27,566 nucleotides of DNA from NCBI RefSeq assembly GCF_000720175.1, contig NZ_JOIX01000089.1:1-27566 (forward strand), written 5' to 3'. Made by a program: the position numbers and the translations under genes. Numbering within the stretch: the first letter of the stretch is position 1; the number at the start of each line of letters is the position of its first letter. The notes under the pieces are model-generated. The model did no database searches. It was not told the origin of the DNA and saw only the letters and a program-made list of their open reading frames with translations. This stretch comes from Streptomyces sp. NRRL S-337. Its GTDB lineage: Bacteria; Actinomycetota; Actinomycetes; Streptomycetales; Streptomycetaceae. Positions 1 to 8,504 of this stretch are shown here, piece after piece.

Positions 1-32
1 TTCGTGGACGTAAAGCGACAGCAGTCCACGAA
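1..32. repeat. Inverted repeat cut by the window edge
   Basis: Arms TTCGTGGA (1-8) and TCCACGAA (25-32) are perfect inverses around a 16-base loop. The sequence after the right arm (33-60) is G/C-rich and looks like the outer half of a longer palindrome whose left half lies outside the window. It lies beyond the 3' end of pimA with no coding frame of its own. It could be a terminator or a repetitive extragenic palindrome; copy number elsewhere is unknown. Confidence 0.55.
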
Positions 33-83
33 CAAGGCCCCGGAGGTCCGTCACCGCACCCACCACAAACCCAGCCCGCCGCA

Positions 84-200
84 GGCGCAACGGCGAGAAG
101 CCCCGCGGCGGGACGGCGAGCTACGTGCGGGGGCGCCGCAAAGCGCAACGGCGAGCAACCCCGACGGCGGGACAGCCAGGTACGTGGGAGGCCCCGCAAA
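84..200. repeat. Two tandem ~58-bp degenerate repeats downstream of pimA
   Basis: Copy 1 (84-142) and copy 2 (143-200) both begin GCGCAACGGCGAG and both end CCGCAAA, with about 80% identity by eye. A short third start (201-214) runs into the pimA stop at 205-207. No convincing gene overlaps positions 1-204, so this is a decayed non-coding repeat at the operon's 3' end. Confidence 0.6.
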
Positions 201-204
201 GCGA

Positions 205-1323
205 CTACGTGGGCAAGACCGAAGCCGCCCCCGCCGTCACCGTTTCGTAGACCGCGAGGATGTCCGCGCCGACCGTGGTCCAGTCGAAGCGGCGGACGTG
301 GCGGGTGCCGCGGGTGCGGAGTTCGGCGAGGCGGGCCGGGTCGCCGAGGAGCCGGACCGCCGCGGTGGCGAGGGTGTCCGCGTCCTCGTTGGTGAAGAGT
401 TCGCCGGCCTCGCCCTGGTCGAGGACCTGGGCGAACGCGTCGAGGTCGCTGGCCAGTACGGGGGCGCCGGCGGACATGGCCTCCACGAGGATGATGCCGA
501 AGGATTCGCCGCCCGTGTTGGGGGCGACGTAGAGGTCGACGCTGCGGAGCAGGCGGGCCTTGTCCTCGTCGCTGACCATGCCGAGGAATTCGACCCGGGA
601 GCGGAGTTCGGCGGGGAGGGAGGCGACGGCCTCTTCCTCGTCGCCGCGGCCGGCGACGAGGAGGCGGGCGTCGGGGACCTCGGCGAGGATCTTGGGCAGG
701 GCCTTCATGAGGACGGGCAGGCCCTTGCGGGGTTCGTCGATGCGGCCGATGAAGCCGATGGTCTTCCCCTGCCATGCGGCCTTGGGTTCGGCGCGGGCGA
801 AGAAGTCGACGTCGACGCCGTTGGGGATGACGACCGCGTCGCCGCCGAGGTGTTCGACCAGGGTGCGGCGGGCGTATTCGCTGACCGCGATGCGGGCGCT
901 GATCTTCTCCAGGGCGGGCTGGAGGATCGGGTAGGCGGCGATCATCGCCCGGGAGCGCGGGTTGGAGGTGTGGAAGGTGGCCACGATCGGGCCCTGGGCG
1001 GCCCAGCAGGCGAGCAGGCCCAGGGAGGGGGAGGCCGGTTCGTGGATGTGGAGGACGTCGAAGGCGCCGTTCTGCAGCCAGCGGCGGACCCGGGCGGCGG
1101 AGAGGAAGCCGAAGTTGAGGCGGGCGACCGAGCCGTTGTAGGGCACGGGTACGGCGCGGCCGGCGGAGACGACGTACGGCGGGAGCGGGGTGTCGTCGTC
1201 GGACGGGGCCAGGACGGAGACCTCGTGGCCGAGCCGGATGAGGTGCTCGGCCAGGTCGCGGATGTGGAACTGCACGCCGCCGGGGACGTCCCAGGCGTAG
1301 GGGCAGACGATGCCGATCTTCAC
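205..1323 (-). CDS. pimA: GDP-mannose:phosphatidylinositol alpha-mannosyltransferase
   Basis: This GT4-family enzyme (372 aa, the usual PimA length) transfers the first mannose from GDP-mannose to phosphatidylinositol on the inner face of the membrane. Visible features are the N-terminal acceptor region PYAWDVPGGVQFHI (about residues 8-21), HIHEP near 93, the interdomain VIPNGVDVDFF near 165, the donor-phosphate contact region GRIDEPRKG near 194 and the C-terminal EX7E signature GESFGIILVE (272-281). The GTG start at 1321-1323 overlaps the TGA of the upstream acyltransferase gene as GTGA, so translation is probably coupled. A longer frame reaches 1368, but its N-terminal extension lacks family sequence. 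It is the last gene of pgsA-patA-pimA. The function is well supported by the family and the neighbours; other GT4 mannosyltransferases are the only real alternative. Confidence 0.93.
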   Translation of the reverse strand: MKIGIVCPYAWDVPGGVQFHIRDLAEHLIRLGHEVSVLAPSDDDTPLPPYVVSAGRAVPVPYNGSVARLNFGFLSAARVRRWLQNGAFDVLHIHEPASPSLGLLACWAAQGPIVATFHTSNPRSRAMIAAYPILQPALEKISARIAVSEYARRTLVEHLGGDAVVIPNGVDVDFFARAEPKAAWQGKTIGFIGRIDEPRKGLPVLMKALPKILAEVPDARLLVAGRGDEEEAVASLPAELRSRVEFLGMVSDEDKARLLRSVDLYVAPNTGGESFGIILVEAMSAGAPVLASDLDAFAQVLDQGEAGELFTNEDADTLATAAVRLLGDPARLAELRTRGTRHVRRFDWTTVGADILAVYETVTAGAASVLPT

Positions 1324-2255
1324 GCCGTCTCCGTTCCGGGCTCGCGGGCCTCCAGGTCGGCGAGCCACAGGCGCTGGAGCATGTGCCAGTCCTCGGGGTG
1401 GTCGGCGATGCCGGAGGCGAAGGCGTCGGCGAGCGCCTGGGTCATCTGGGCTGCTTTCTCGACGCGGGTGCCGGTCTCGGGGACCTCGATCTCGGGGTGG
1501 ACCCGGCCGCGCATGACGGGGGTGTCGTCGTACCAGAGGGTGACGGGCAGCAGCATGGCGCCGGTCTGGAGGGCGAGCATCGCCGGGCCGGCGGGCATCT
1601 TGGTCTCCTCGCCGAAGAACTTGACCGGTATGCCGGAGCTGGAGAGGTCGCGGTCGGCGACCAGGCAGACCAGGCCGCCGGCCCGCAGGCGGCGGGCGAG
1701 GGTGCCGAAGGCGGCGCCGCCGGTGTGCGGCAGGACCTCCATGCCCAGGCCCTCGCGGTAGGCGACGAAGCGGTCGTAGAGGGATTCCGGCTTGAGGCGC
1801 TCGGCGACGGTGGTGAAGGGGGTGTTGAGCTTGGTGGTGACCCAGACGCCCGCGAGGTCGTAGTTGCCCATGTGGGGCAGGGCGAGGATGACGCCGCGGT
1901 CGCTCTTGAGGCCGTCGGTGAGGTGGTGGACGTCCTCGGCGACGAAGCCGTTCCTTATGCGGTCCTTGCTCCAGGCGGGCAGGCGGAAGGACTCCATCCA
2001 GTAGCGCATGTACGAGCGCATCCCGGCGCGGGAGAGCTCGGCCAGGCGCTGTGGGGAGGCGTCGGGGACGACCCGGGCGAGGTTCGCCTCCAGGCGGCGT
2101 ACGCCCTTGCCGCGGCGCTTCCAGGCGGTGTCGGCGATCTGCCGGCCGAGGCGTACCGCGACGGCTTCGGGCAGCCGTTTGACGGTGCTCCAGCCCAGTC
2201 CGTAGAGCGCGTCGGTGAGTGTGCCGGTGTCGATCCGCGGCAGCCGCGGGCTCAT
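1320..2255 (-). CDS. patA: Phosphatidylinositol mannoside acyltransferase (LpxL/HtrB-like)
   Basis: This 311-residue protein belongs to the lysophospholipid acyltransferase superfamily. It carries the HX4D catalytic motif as H128-MGNY-D133, followed by DRDL (201-204) and the FFGEE/PAGPAMLAL segment near 213-229. In actinobacteria the orthologue acylates the mannose of phosphatidylinositol monomannoside using acyl-CoA, acting at the cytosolic membrane face between PimA steps. The ATG at 2253-2255 overlaps the pgsA stop as ATGA and is preceded by a G-rich ribosome binding site (GAGGGGGGAA). The next gene overlaps the end by four bases. A longer frame extends into pgsA but would overlap it by more than 100 bases and is not credible. 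Naming rests on family motif plus operon position. Confidence 0.9.
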   Translation of the reverse strand: MSPRLPRIDTGTLTDALYGLGWSTVKRLPEAVAVRLGRQIADTAWKRRGKGVRRLEANLARVVPDASPQRLAELSRAGMRSYMRYWMESFRLPAWSKDRIRNGFVAEDVHHLTDGLKSDRGVILALPHMGNYDLAGVWVTTKLNTPFTTVAERLKPESLYDRFVAYREGLGMEVLPHTGGAAFGTLARRLRAGGLVCLVADRDLSSSGIPVKFFGEETKMPAGPAMLALQTGAMLLPVTLWYDDTPVMRGRVHPEIEVPETGTRVEKAAQMTQALADAFASGIADHPEDWHMLQRLWLADLEAREPGTETA

Positions 2256-2908
2256 GCGCTGTTCCCCCCTCGTGCGATGGCGTCGGCCTCGGCCGATTCG
2301 CGGCGTACCGTCACCACGCGCTGGCCGAGGGTGACGGTGCTGCCGATGGCGACGATCCACAGGGCGATCGGCAGCAGTGCTTCGACACCGGGTACCCCGA
2401 ATTTGTGCAGACCCGAGAGACCGCAGGCGACGAGGGTGATGACCAGCCGTTCGGCGCGTTCCACCAGGCCGTTGACGGCCACCGGCAGTCCGATGGCCTC
2501 GCCGCGGGCCTTGGTGTACGAGACGACCTGGCCGCTGGCCAGGCAGAAGATCGCGATGGCGCAGAGTGTCAGGCTGTTGCCGCCGCCGGCGTACCAGAGG
2601 GCCAGCCCGCCGAAGATCGCCGAGTCGGCGACCCGGTCGAGGGTGGAGTCGAGGAAGGCGCCCCAGCGGCTGGAGCGGCCCAGTTGCCGCGCCATGTTGC
2701 CGTCGACGAGGTCGGAGAAGACGAACAGCGTGATGACGACCGTTCCCCAGAAGAACTCACCCTGCGGGTAGAAGATCAGCGCGCCGGCCACCACGCCGCC
2801 GGTGCCGATGAGGGTGACCGCGTCCGGGCTGATGCCGAGGCGGATGAGCAGGGCGGCGAACGGCGTGAGAACACGCGTGAAGAAAGCACGCGCGTACTTG
2901 TTCAGCAT
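2252..2908 (-). CDS. pgsA: Phosphatidylinositol phosphate synthase (CDP-alcohol phosphatidyltransferase)
   Basis: This is a membrane-embedded CDP-alcohol phosphatidyltransferase of 218 aa. The full signature is present: D66-x2-D69-G70-x2-A73-R74-x8-G83-x3-D87-x3-D91, which binds two metal ions and CDP-diacylglycerol. In actinobacteria this member condenses CDP-DAG with inositol 1-phosphate to give phosphatidylinositol phosphate, the precursor of phosphatidylinositol and its mannosides. About six hydrophobic segments are visible. The ATG at 2906-2908 was chosen because it follows a GGGAAGG ribosome binding site; the longer frame up to 3193 reads antisense across the intergenic region. It heads pgsA-patA-pimA, which fixes the substrate as inositol phosphate rather than glycerol phosphate. 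The 263-bp region upstream is shared with the divergent EF-G-like gene. Confidence 0.92.
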   Translation of the reverse strand: MLNKYARAFFTRVLTPFAALLIRLGISPDAVTLIGTGGVVAGALIFYPQGEFFWGTVVITLFVFSDLVDGNMARQLGRSSRWGAFLDSTLDRVADSAIFGGLALWYAGGGNSLTLCAIAIFCLASGQVVSYTKARGEAIGLPVAVNGLVERAERLVITLVACGLSGLHKFGVPGVEALLPIALWIVAIGSTVTLGQRVVTVRRESAEADAIARGGNSA

Positions 2909-3171
2909 GGCCTTCCCGAAGGTCGATACGGGCCGCGCGGTCAAGGGGCCACCGGCTGGCCCATCGTAGCCACGAGGTCTGTGGCCACCACGAAGGCATC
3001 GCGGCGCAGGGTGCATCCCGCGGCTCGGGCCGGGCGGCGTGCGCCTCCGGGCGCGCGTGCGGGCCCCTTCGACCCCTTGGGAGCGCGGGGGCGCTGTGCC
3101 ATCTATGGACGGCTGCTGACCACGGTGGAAAGCTCGAATCACCGCAAAGTGTCGACCTGGAGGCGAGACAC

Positions 3172-5370
3172 ATGAGCGAGAAGACGAGTACACACCCGGG
3201 AGCCGCCGGAAGGGCGGTAACGGCCGGCCGGCCCACGGACCTGCGGAACGTGGTGCTGGTCGGCCACAGCGGATCGGGAAAGACCACCCTGGTCGAGGCG
3301 CTCGCGCTGGCGTCCGGCGCGGTCAACCGGGCCGGGCGGGTCGAGGACGGCGGCTGTCTGTCGGACTACGACGAGATCGAGCACCGCCAGCAACGCTCGG
3401 TACAGCTGTCCCTGGTCCCGGTGGACTGGGGCGGAATCAAGATCAATATCCTGGACACCCCCGGATACGCCGATTTCGTCGGGGAGCTCAGGGCCGGTCT
3501 GCGCGCAGCGGACGCGGCCCTTTTCGTTGTCTCGGCGGCCGACGGCGTGGCCGGCGCGACCCGCATGGTGTGGGACGAGTGCGCCGCGGTCGGGATGCCG
3601 CGGGCGCTGGTCATCACGCACCTGGAGGCGTCCCGGTCGGACTTCGGCGAGATGACCGAGCTGTGCCGGGCCACCTTCGGCGGGGAGGATCCGGACGCCG
3701 TGGTCCCGCTCTACCTGCCGCTGTACGGGACGCCGGGTGCCGATGGGCACGCCCCCGTACGCGGTCTGATCGGCCTGCTCTCCCAGCGGGTCTTCGACTA
3801 CTCCTCCGGGGAGCGCACCGAGCGGGAGCCGACCGCCGAGGAGCTGCCGCTGATCGAGGAGGCCCGCGGCCGGCTCATCGAGGCGATCATCGCCGAGAGC
3901 GAGGACGAGTCCCTGATGGACCGCTACCTCGGCGGCGAGGACATCGACATCAAGACGCTCGTGGGGGACCTGGAGACGGCGGTGGCCCGCGGCACCTTCC
4001 ACCCCGTGCTGGCCGCGGCTCCGGCCGCGGAGGGTTCGAAGCAGGGGCTGGGGACCGTCGAGCTGCTGGAGCTGATCACCGGTGGTTTCCCGACGCCCGC
4101 GGAGCGCGAGGCGCCCGCGGTGACCACCCCGGACGGCAGGCCGCGCCCGGCGCTCGCGTGCGATCCGGACGGTCCGCTGGCCGCGGAGGTGGTCAAGACC
4201 TCGTCCGACCCGTATGTCGGCCGGATCTCGCTGGTCCGGGTCTTCTCCGGCACGCTGCGTCCGGACGAGACGGTGCACGTCTCGGGCCACGGCCTCGCGG
4301 ACCGGGGGCACGAGGACCATGACGTCGACGAGCGGGTGGGCGCGCTGTCCGCCCCGTTCGGCAAGCAGCAGCGGCCGCTGCCGCAGGCGATCGCCGGTGA
4401 TCTGGCGTGCGTGGCGAAGCTGACCCGTGCCGAGACCGGCGACACCCTGTCCGCCAAGGACGATCCGCTGCTGATGGAGCCCTGGTCGATGCCGGACCCG
4501 CTGCTGCCGGTCGCCATCCAGGCGCACAGCAAGGCCGACGAGGACAAGCTGTCCCAGGGCCTGGCCCGTCTGGTCGCGGAGGATCCGACGATGCGGCTGG
4601 AGCACAACCAGGACACCCACCAGGTGGTGCTGTGGTGCCTGGGTGAGGCTCATGTGGACGTGGCGCTGGAGCGGCTGCGGGCCCGGTACGGCGTCCAGGT
4701 CGACACCGTGCCGCACAAGGTGCCGCTGCGGGAGACCTTCGGCGAGTCCGCCGCGGGCCGCGGCCGGCACGTCAAACAGTCCGGTGGGCACGGCCAGTTC
4801 GCGATCTGCGAGATCGAGGTCGAGCCGCTGCCGGGCGGTTCGGGCATCGAGTTCGTGGACAAGGTCGTGGGCGGTGCGGTGCCGCGGCAGTTCATCCCGT
4901 CCGTCGAGAAGGGGGTGCGCGCCCAGGCCGGGCGCGGGGTCGCCGCCGGGCATCCGCTGGTCGACATCCGCGTCACGCTGCTCGACGGCAAGGCGCACTC
5001 GGTCGACTCCTCGGACGCCGCGTTCCAGACGGCCGGTGCGCTGGCGCTGCGGGAGGCGGCCGCCGACGCCCGGATCGATCTGCTGGAGCCGTTCTGCGAG
5101 GTCAGTGTGATGGTTCCGGACGAGTACGTGGGGCCGGTGATGAGTGATCTGTCGGGGCGTCGCGGCCGGGTGGTGGGCACCGAGCAGTCCGGGGCCGGCC
5201 GTACCGTCGTCCGCGCCGAGGTGCCCGAGATCGAGATCGGCCGGTACGCGGTCGACCTGCGGTCGCTCTCGCACGGCACCGGCCGGTTCTCCCGGGTGCA
5301 TCTCCGGCACGAACCGATGCCGCCGCAGATCGCCGCGAAGGTACGGGAAGCGGCCGGGAACGGCGGGTAG
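3172..5370 (+). CDS. Elongation factor G-like protein (EF-G2 type) with atypical GTPase motifs
   Basis: This 732-residue protein has the domain order of EF-G. The G domain has P-loop GHSGSGKTT (31-39) and G3 DTPGYADF (95-102). Two motifs are altered. The switch I segment reads RSVQLS (75-80) instead of the canonical RGITI. The G4 position reads VITHLEAS (147-154), so NKxD is absent. The domain II, IV and V regions are intact (for example KQSGGHGQF and the C-terminal VMVPDEYVGPVMSDL/RRG). Mycobacterial EF-G2 is reported to bind nucleotide without ribosome-stimulated GTP hydrolysis, and the same may hold here (inference). The ATG has a GGAGG site 9 bases upstream. It is divergent from pgsA. It is not the main translocase, because fusA normally lies in the str operon. 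Confidence 0.88.
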   Translation: MSEKTSTHPGAAGRAVTAGRPTDLRNVVLVGHSGSGKTTLVEALALASGAVNRAGRVEDGGCLSDYDEIEHRQQRSVQLSLVPVDWGGIKINILDTPGYADFVGELRAGLRAADAALFVVSAADGVAGATRMVWDECAAVGMPRALVITHLEASRSDFGEMTELCRATFGGEDPDAVVPLYLPLYGTPGADGHAPVRGLIGLLSQRVFDYSSGERTEREPTAEELPLIEEARGRLIEAIIAESEDESLMDRYLGGEDIDIKTLVGDLETAVARGTFHPVLAAAPAAEGSKQGLGTVELLELITGGFPTPAEREAPAVTTPDGRPRPALACDPDGPLAAEVVKTSSDPYVGRISLVRVFSGTLRPDETVHVSGHGLADRGHEDHDVDERVGALSAPFGKQQRPLPQAIAGDLACVAKLTRAETGDTLSAKDDPLLMEPWSMPDPLLPVAIQAHSKADEDKLSQGLARLVAEDPTMRLEHNQDTHQVVLWCLGEAHVDVALERLRARYGVQVDTVPHKVPLRETFGESAAGRGRHVKQSGGHGQFAICEIEVEPLPGGSGIEFVDKVVGGAVPRQFIPSVEKGVRAQAGRGVAAGHPLVDIRVTLLDGKAHSVDSSDAAFQTAGALALREAAADARIDLLEPFCEVSVMVPDEYVGPVMSDLSGRRGRVVGTEQSGAGRTVVRAEVPEIEIGRYAVDLRSLSHGTGRFSRVHLRHEPMPPQIAAKVREAAGNGG

Positions 5371-5385
5371 TTGACGCTGGGTCAG

Positions 5386-5440
5386 CCTTGAAAGCGCCTT
5401 GAAAGCGCCTCGAAAGGGTCCTGAAACAGCCCTGAATCAG
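5386..5440. promoter_or_regulatory. Five tandem 11-bp direct repeats, probable regulator array
   Basis: Five consecutive 11-mers run without gaps: CCTTGAAAGCG (5386), CCTTGAAAGCG (5397), CCTCGAAAGGG (5408), TCCTGAAACAG (5419) and CCCTGAATCAG (5430). The core is TGAAA, or TTTCA on the other strand. The array lies between the EF-G-like stop and the membrane protein start at 5613. An 11-bp period places each unit on the same face of the helix, as in sites for OmpR/PhoB-type response regulators and SARP activators in Streptomyces. The units do not match the PhoP GTTCACC box well. The regulator is unknown. Confidence 0.55.
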
Positions 5441-5612
5441 CCGTCGTCCGGCTCAACTCCCTTGGGGTGGACGGCGGCTGTACGCTGAGTTCCTGCCGCT
5501 GACCTGGGTGACGGACACCTGTTCGGCGGCGGCGACGCGGGGTCACAGGTGTGCCGTCGGCGGAAGTCGGGAAGAGCCGCATCATCGGATGCGAGCGGTG
5601 TGGGGGGCGGTA

Positions 5613-7268
5613 GTGGCAGACGGCTTTGACTTCAGTCCTGGGGCGCAGGTGCCGCTCTCGGGGAGCGCCGGTCAGACGGCGGCGACCCAGGCCCTGGCCT
5701 CGGCCGCCTACCGTGACGATCCGCTGGTCGCCATCAGCAAGGCCGACTCCGACACCGCCAAGTCCGAGATCAAGAAGCCGAAGCTGTCGCTGTTCGAGCC
5801 CAATCTGGGGGAGGCGTTCGCGCGGGCGGTGCAGGTGCGGATGCTCGGTGGCGGCCGCAAGCCGCTGATCCAGTCGTTCGGCATCGAGCCGCAGACCGTC
5901 GTCGAGCACTGCCTGTCGGCCACCCGCATCCGCAAGCAGCGGGACTCCAAGCTGACGCTGCTGATGGTGCTGTTCGGCGTGGTGTTCCTGCCCGGTGTGC
6001 TCCTGTGGCTGGGCGTCTTCCAGCTGCGCAAGATGCTCTCCAAGGACGGCGCGGGCAACGGCCTCTCGCTGCTCGGCGCGACGCTGCTGACCGTACTGGC
6101 CGGCCTCGGGCTGTTCTTCATGGTCAAGCTGCCCATGACCGGCTTCTGGCCGATGTACGCGCGGGCCATGGTGATCGCGCCGATGATCGGCTGGTGGTGG
6201 GCCAAGCAGATCTGCGAGAAGACCGCGGTGGCCATGCGGGAGTCCTGGAAGGGGCTGCTGGAGGGCGGCGGGGTGGCCGCGAAGATCCCCGAGGCGGTGC
6301 CGCAGGACCCGAACCAGACCGCGGCGGAGACCCTCCGTCAGAACCTCGCCATGGTCACCGCCGAGCAGAACAGCAACGTGGTCTTCTACGCCGGCCCCAA
6401 GGGCATACTCGGCATGGGTACCCGCTGGGGCAGCTGGCAGCTCGCCGAGGAGCTCAAGCCGGTCCAGGAGGGCACGGAGATCCATCCGTTCCGCAGCTGG
6501 GACGTGATCCGGGCGATCCACGACAAGCTGCGGCTGCTGGAGCGCAGCCCGCTGCACACCGGCGGCTTCCCCACCCCGTCCGTGCGCCATTGGATCGTCT
6601 CCCCGGTCGGGGAGAAGGCCGCCGCCGTCGCCCGGCCCGAGGGCGCGCACGTGGAGGCGTACCAGATCCGCGGGCACGAGATAGAGCGGATCTGCAACGA
6701 GCAGCAGTTCGGCAGCGGCAACCGCCACTACCTCGGTGTGCAGTTCGTGCTGTGGGACGGCCAGCTGGTGATCACGCTGATGATCACCGTCACGGTGCTG
6801 CACGAGACGCTGCGCATCGAGGTGACGGGCCACGCCCTCGGTCCGGTGAACGGCCTGTTCACGACCAAGCCGGAGCCGAAGACCAAGGACGTCGCCAAGG
6901 TCGTCAAGTTCTGGGAGACCAAGACCCAGCACCTCCCGCTCATCGAGCCCAAGGAGGTGGTCCGGCTGGCCGCCCGGGCGCCGCTGACGTGGTTCCCGCC
7001 GGTGCTGGACTTCCTCGGCGGGAAGCTGACCCTGCCCGAGCCGTTCGGTCTGCGGCACGTGTGGGCGGACAAGCCCTGGCGGCACCGCTTCATGGCCGAT
7101 GACGCGCTGCGCGCCGCGACCCCTGTCCTGCGGACGGTCCACGCCGCCGCCATGGGTGTCCTCAAGGAGCACGGCGTGGACACCGAGCGCTTCACCAACC
7201 GTTCGCTGGTGCTCAGCGGCATGATCCAGGGCGTGGAGCCGCAGAAGGCCGACGAGTACAACGCCTAG
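5613..7268 (+). CDS. Membrane protein of unknown function with large cytosolic domain
   Basis: I do not recognise a named family for this 551-residue protein. It has a hydrophilic N-terminus, three hydrophobic segments (about 114-137, 151-172 and 178-197) and then a roughly 350-residue soluble C-terminal part rich in charged residues and tryptophan (SFGIEPQTVVEHC near 88, GMGTRWGSWQ in the C-terminal part). The GTG at 5613-5615 follows GGGGGG at a good distance. A longer frame opens at 5508, but its extra 35 residues look random. Upstream lie five 11-bp direct repeats. Downstream is a convergent lipoprotein gene with a hairpin between them. The coding frame itself is convincing from its GC3 bias and its coherent membrane topology. 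It is probably conserved in Streptomyces, but its role is unknown. Confidence 0.82.
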   Translation: MADGFDFSPGAQVPLSGSAGQTAATQALASAAYRDDPLVAISKADSDTAKSEIKKPKLSLFEPNLGEAFARAVQVRMLGGGRKPLIQSFGIEPQTVVEHCLSATRIRKQRDSKLTLLMVLFGVVFLPGVLLWLGVFQLRKMLSKDGAGNGLSLLGATLLTVLAGLGLFFMVKLPMTGFWPMYARAMVIAPMIGWWWAKQICEKTAVAMRESWKGLLEGGGVAAKIPEAVPQDPNQTAAETLRQNLAMVTAEQNSNVVFYAGPKGILGMGTRWGSWQLAEELKPVQEGTEIHPFRSWDVIRAIHDKLRLLERSPLHTGGFPTPSVRHWIVSPVGEKAAAVARPEGAHVEAYQIRGHEIERICNEQQFGSGNRHYLGVQFVLWDGQLVITLMITVTVLHETLRIEVTGHALGPVNGLFTTKPEPKTKDVAKVVKFWETKTQHLPLIEPKEVVRLAARAPLTWFPPVLDFLGGKLTLPEPFGLRHVWADKPWRHRFMADDALRAATPVLRTVHAAAMGVLKEHGVDTERFTNRSLVLSGMIQGVEPQKADEYNA

Positions 7269-7283
7269 CCGGGTGCCGGGCCG

Positions 7284-7301
7284 TGGGGCCGGGCGGCCCC
7301 A
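7284..7301. terminator. Hairpin between convergent genes
   Basis: TGGGGCC and GGCCCCA form a perfect 7-bp stem around GGGC in the 36-bp gap between the convergent membrane-protein and lipoprotein genes. There is no T-tract, as is common for Streptomyces terminators. Confidence 0.45.
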
Positions 7302-7304
7302 AGG

Positions 7305-8504
7305 TCACCGGAAGATGCCGGTGTGCCCGAGGGAGTACCGCCCGGGCTGCGGGTAGACGGCCAGGCCGTGCGGGCCCTGGCCGACCGGGATCTTGGCGAG
7401 GGTCTTGCCGGTCTTGGTGTCGAGCGCGTAGACCTCGGAGTTGTAGCGGCCGGACAGCCACAGCACCTTGCCGTCGGTGGACAGTCCGCCCATGTCGGGG
7501 CTGCCGCCGCCGCGGATGTGCCACTTGTCGACGAGTTCGCCCGTCCTGAAGTCGAGCAGGGAGATCGAGCCCTCGCCGCGGTTGGAGATGTACATGTACC
7601 GCGAGTCGCGGCTGACGTAGAGACCGTGGGCGCCCTTGCCGGTCGGCACGAGCTTGGGCCGGTCGAAGGTGTCGCCGTTCATGACCCAGATCCCGTCGGC
7701 CATCATGTCGGCGATGTACCAGGTCCTGCCGTCCGGGGAGATCTTCACGTCCTGCGGCATCGCCCCGTCGAACGGCAGTTTCTCCTGGCCGATGACCTTC
7801 ATCTTCTCGGTGTCGACCTTGAGCAGTTCCCCGGAGAACTCGCAGGAGACGATGAAGTACCGGCCGTCCGGCGAGAAGTCGGCGTGGTTGACGCCGGCGC
7901 AGTTGACCGGGAGGGTCTTGCGGATCTCCATGGTGTGCGGGTCGCGGAAGACCAGCTGCCGGTCCATCGAGGCCATCACGACGGCGTACCTGCCGTTGGG
8001 CGTGAAGTAGAGGTTGTACGGGTCGTGCACCTTGACCGGCTGGCCGGCCTTGCCGGTGGCCGGGTCGATCGGGGTCAGGTCGTGCCCCCGGTTGTTGTTG
8101 ACCCAGAGCGTCTTCAGGTCCCAGGACGGCACGACGTGCTGCGGCTGGACGCCCACCGGGATGGTCTCGATGACCTTGTACGTCTTCGGGTCGATGACGC
8201 TGACCGTGTCGGAGCCGGTGTTGGGCACGTAGATCCGCGGCGGGAAGTCCTTGACCTCGGGCACCAGTTTGCCCGGCCGGTCGGCCGCGTACAGGTCGTG
8301 CTCGTCGATCAGCGGCGGCATGCCCGGCAGTCCCGGCTTGGCGGCCTTGACCGGTGCGCGTTCGACCGGCCGGGGGCTCTGCCCGGCCGGCTTGCCCCCG
8401 CTGCAGGCCGCCGCCACCAGCGCGCAGGCCACGGCGAGCAGCGCGGACGCCCGGCGGCGGACGCGGGGGCTCTTACGGTCGTGGGTACGGTTGCGGTCAG
8501 CCAT
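7305..8504 (-). CDS. YVTN/YncE-type beta-propeller lipoprotein
   Basis: This is an exported lipoprotein of 399 aa. An Arg-rich n-region (residues 10-19) precedes a hydrophobic stretch and the lipobox VAAAC, with lipidated Cys34. The rest is a run of YVTN-like propeller blades: PNTGSDTVSVIDPKTYKV (blade near 92), WVNNNRGHDLTPIDPATGK, ISPDGRTWYIADMMADGIWV, ISNRGEGSISLLDF and SGRYNSEVYALDTKTGK. Such propellers act as binding or scaffold modules outside the membrane; no catalytic residues can be assigned. The ATG at 8502-8504 shares one base with the stop of the upstream deacetylase-like gene (TGATG), so the two are co-translated and both would reach the cell surface. They probably work on the same envelope process, but the ligand is unknown. 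Confidence 0.85.
   Translation of the reverse strand: MADRNRTHDRKSPRVRRRASALLAVACALVAAACSGGKPAGQSPRPVERAPVKAAKPGLPGMPPLIDEHDLYAADRPGKLVPEVKDFPPRIYVPNTGSDTVSVIDPKTYKVIETIPVGVQPQHVVPSWDLKTLWVNNNRGHDLTPIDPATGKAGQPVKVHDPYNLYFTPNGRYAVVMASMDRQLVFRDPHTMEIRKTLPVNCAGVNHADFSPDGRYFIVSCEFSGELLKVDTEKMKVIGQEKLPFDGAMPQDVKISPDGRTWYIADMMADGIWVMNGDTFDRPKLVPTGKGAHGLYVSRDSRYMYISNRGEGSISLLDFRTGELVDKWHIRGGGSPDMGGLSTDGKVLWLSGRYNSEVYALDTKTGKTLAKIPVGQGPHGLAVYPQPGRYSLGHTGIFR

Noticed and set aside
3139..5310. A 723-codon open frame antisense to the EF-G-like gene, and similar long frames antisense to most genes
   Set aside because: In very GC-rich DNA the reverse frames lack stop codons. The products are rich in Arg, Pro, Gly and His without family motifs, while the opposite frame has clear domains.
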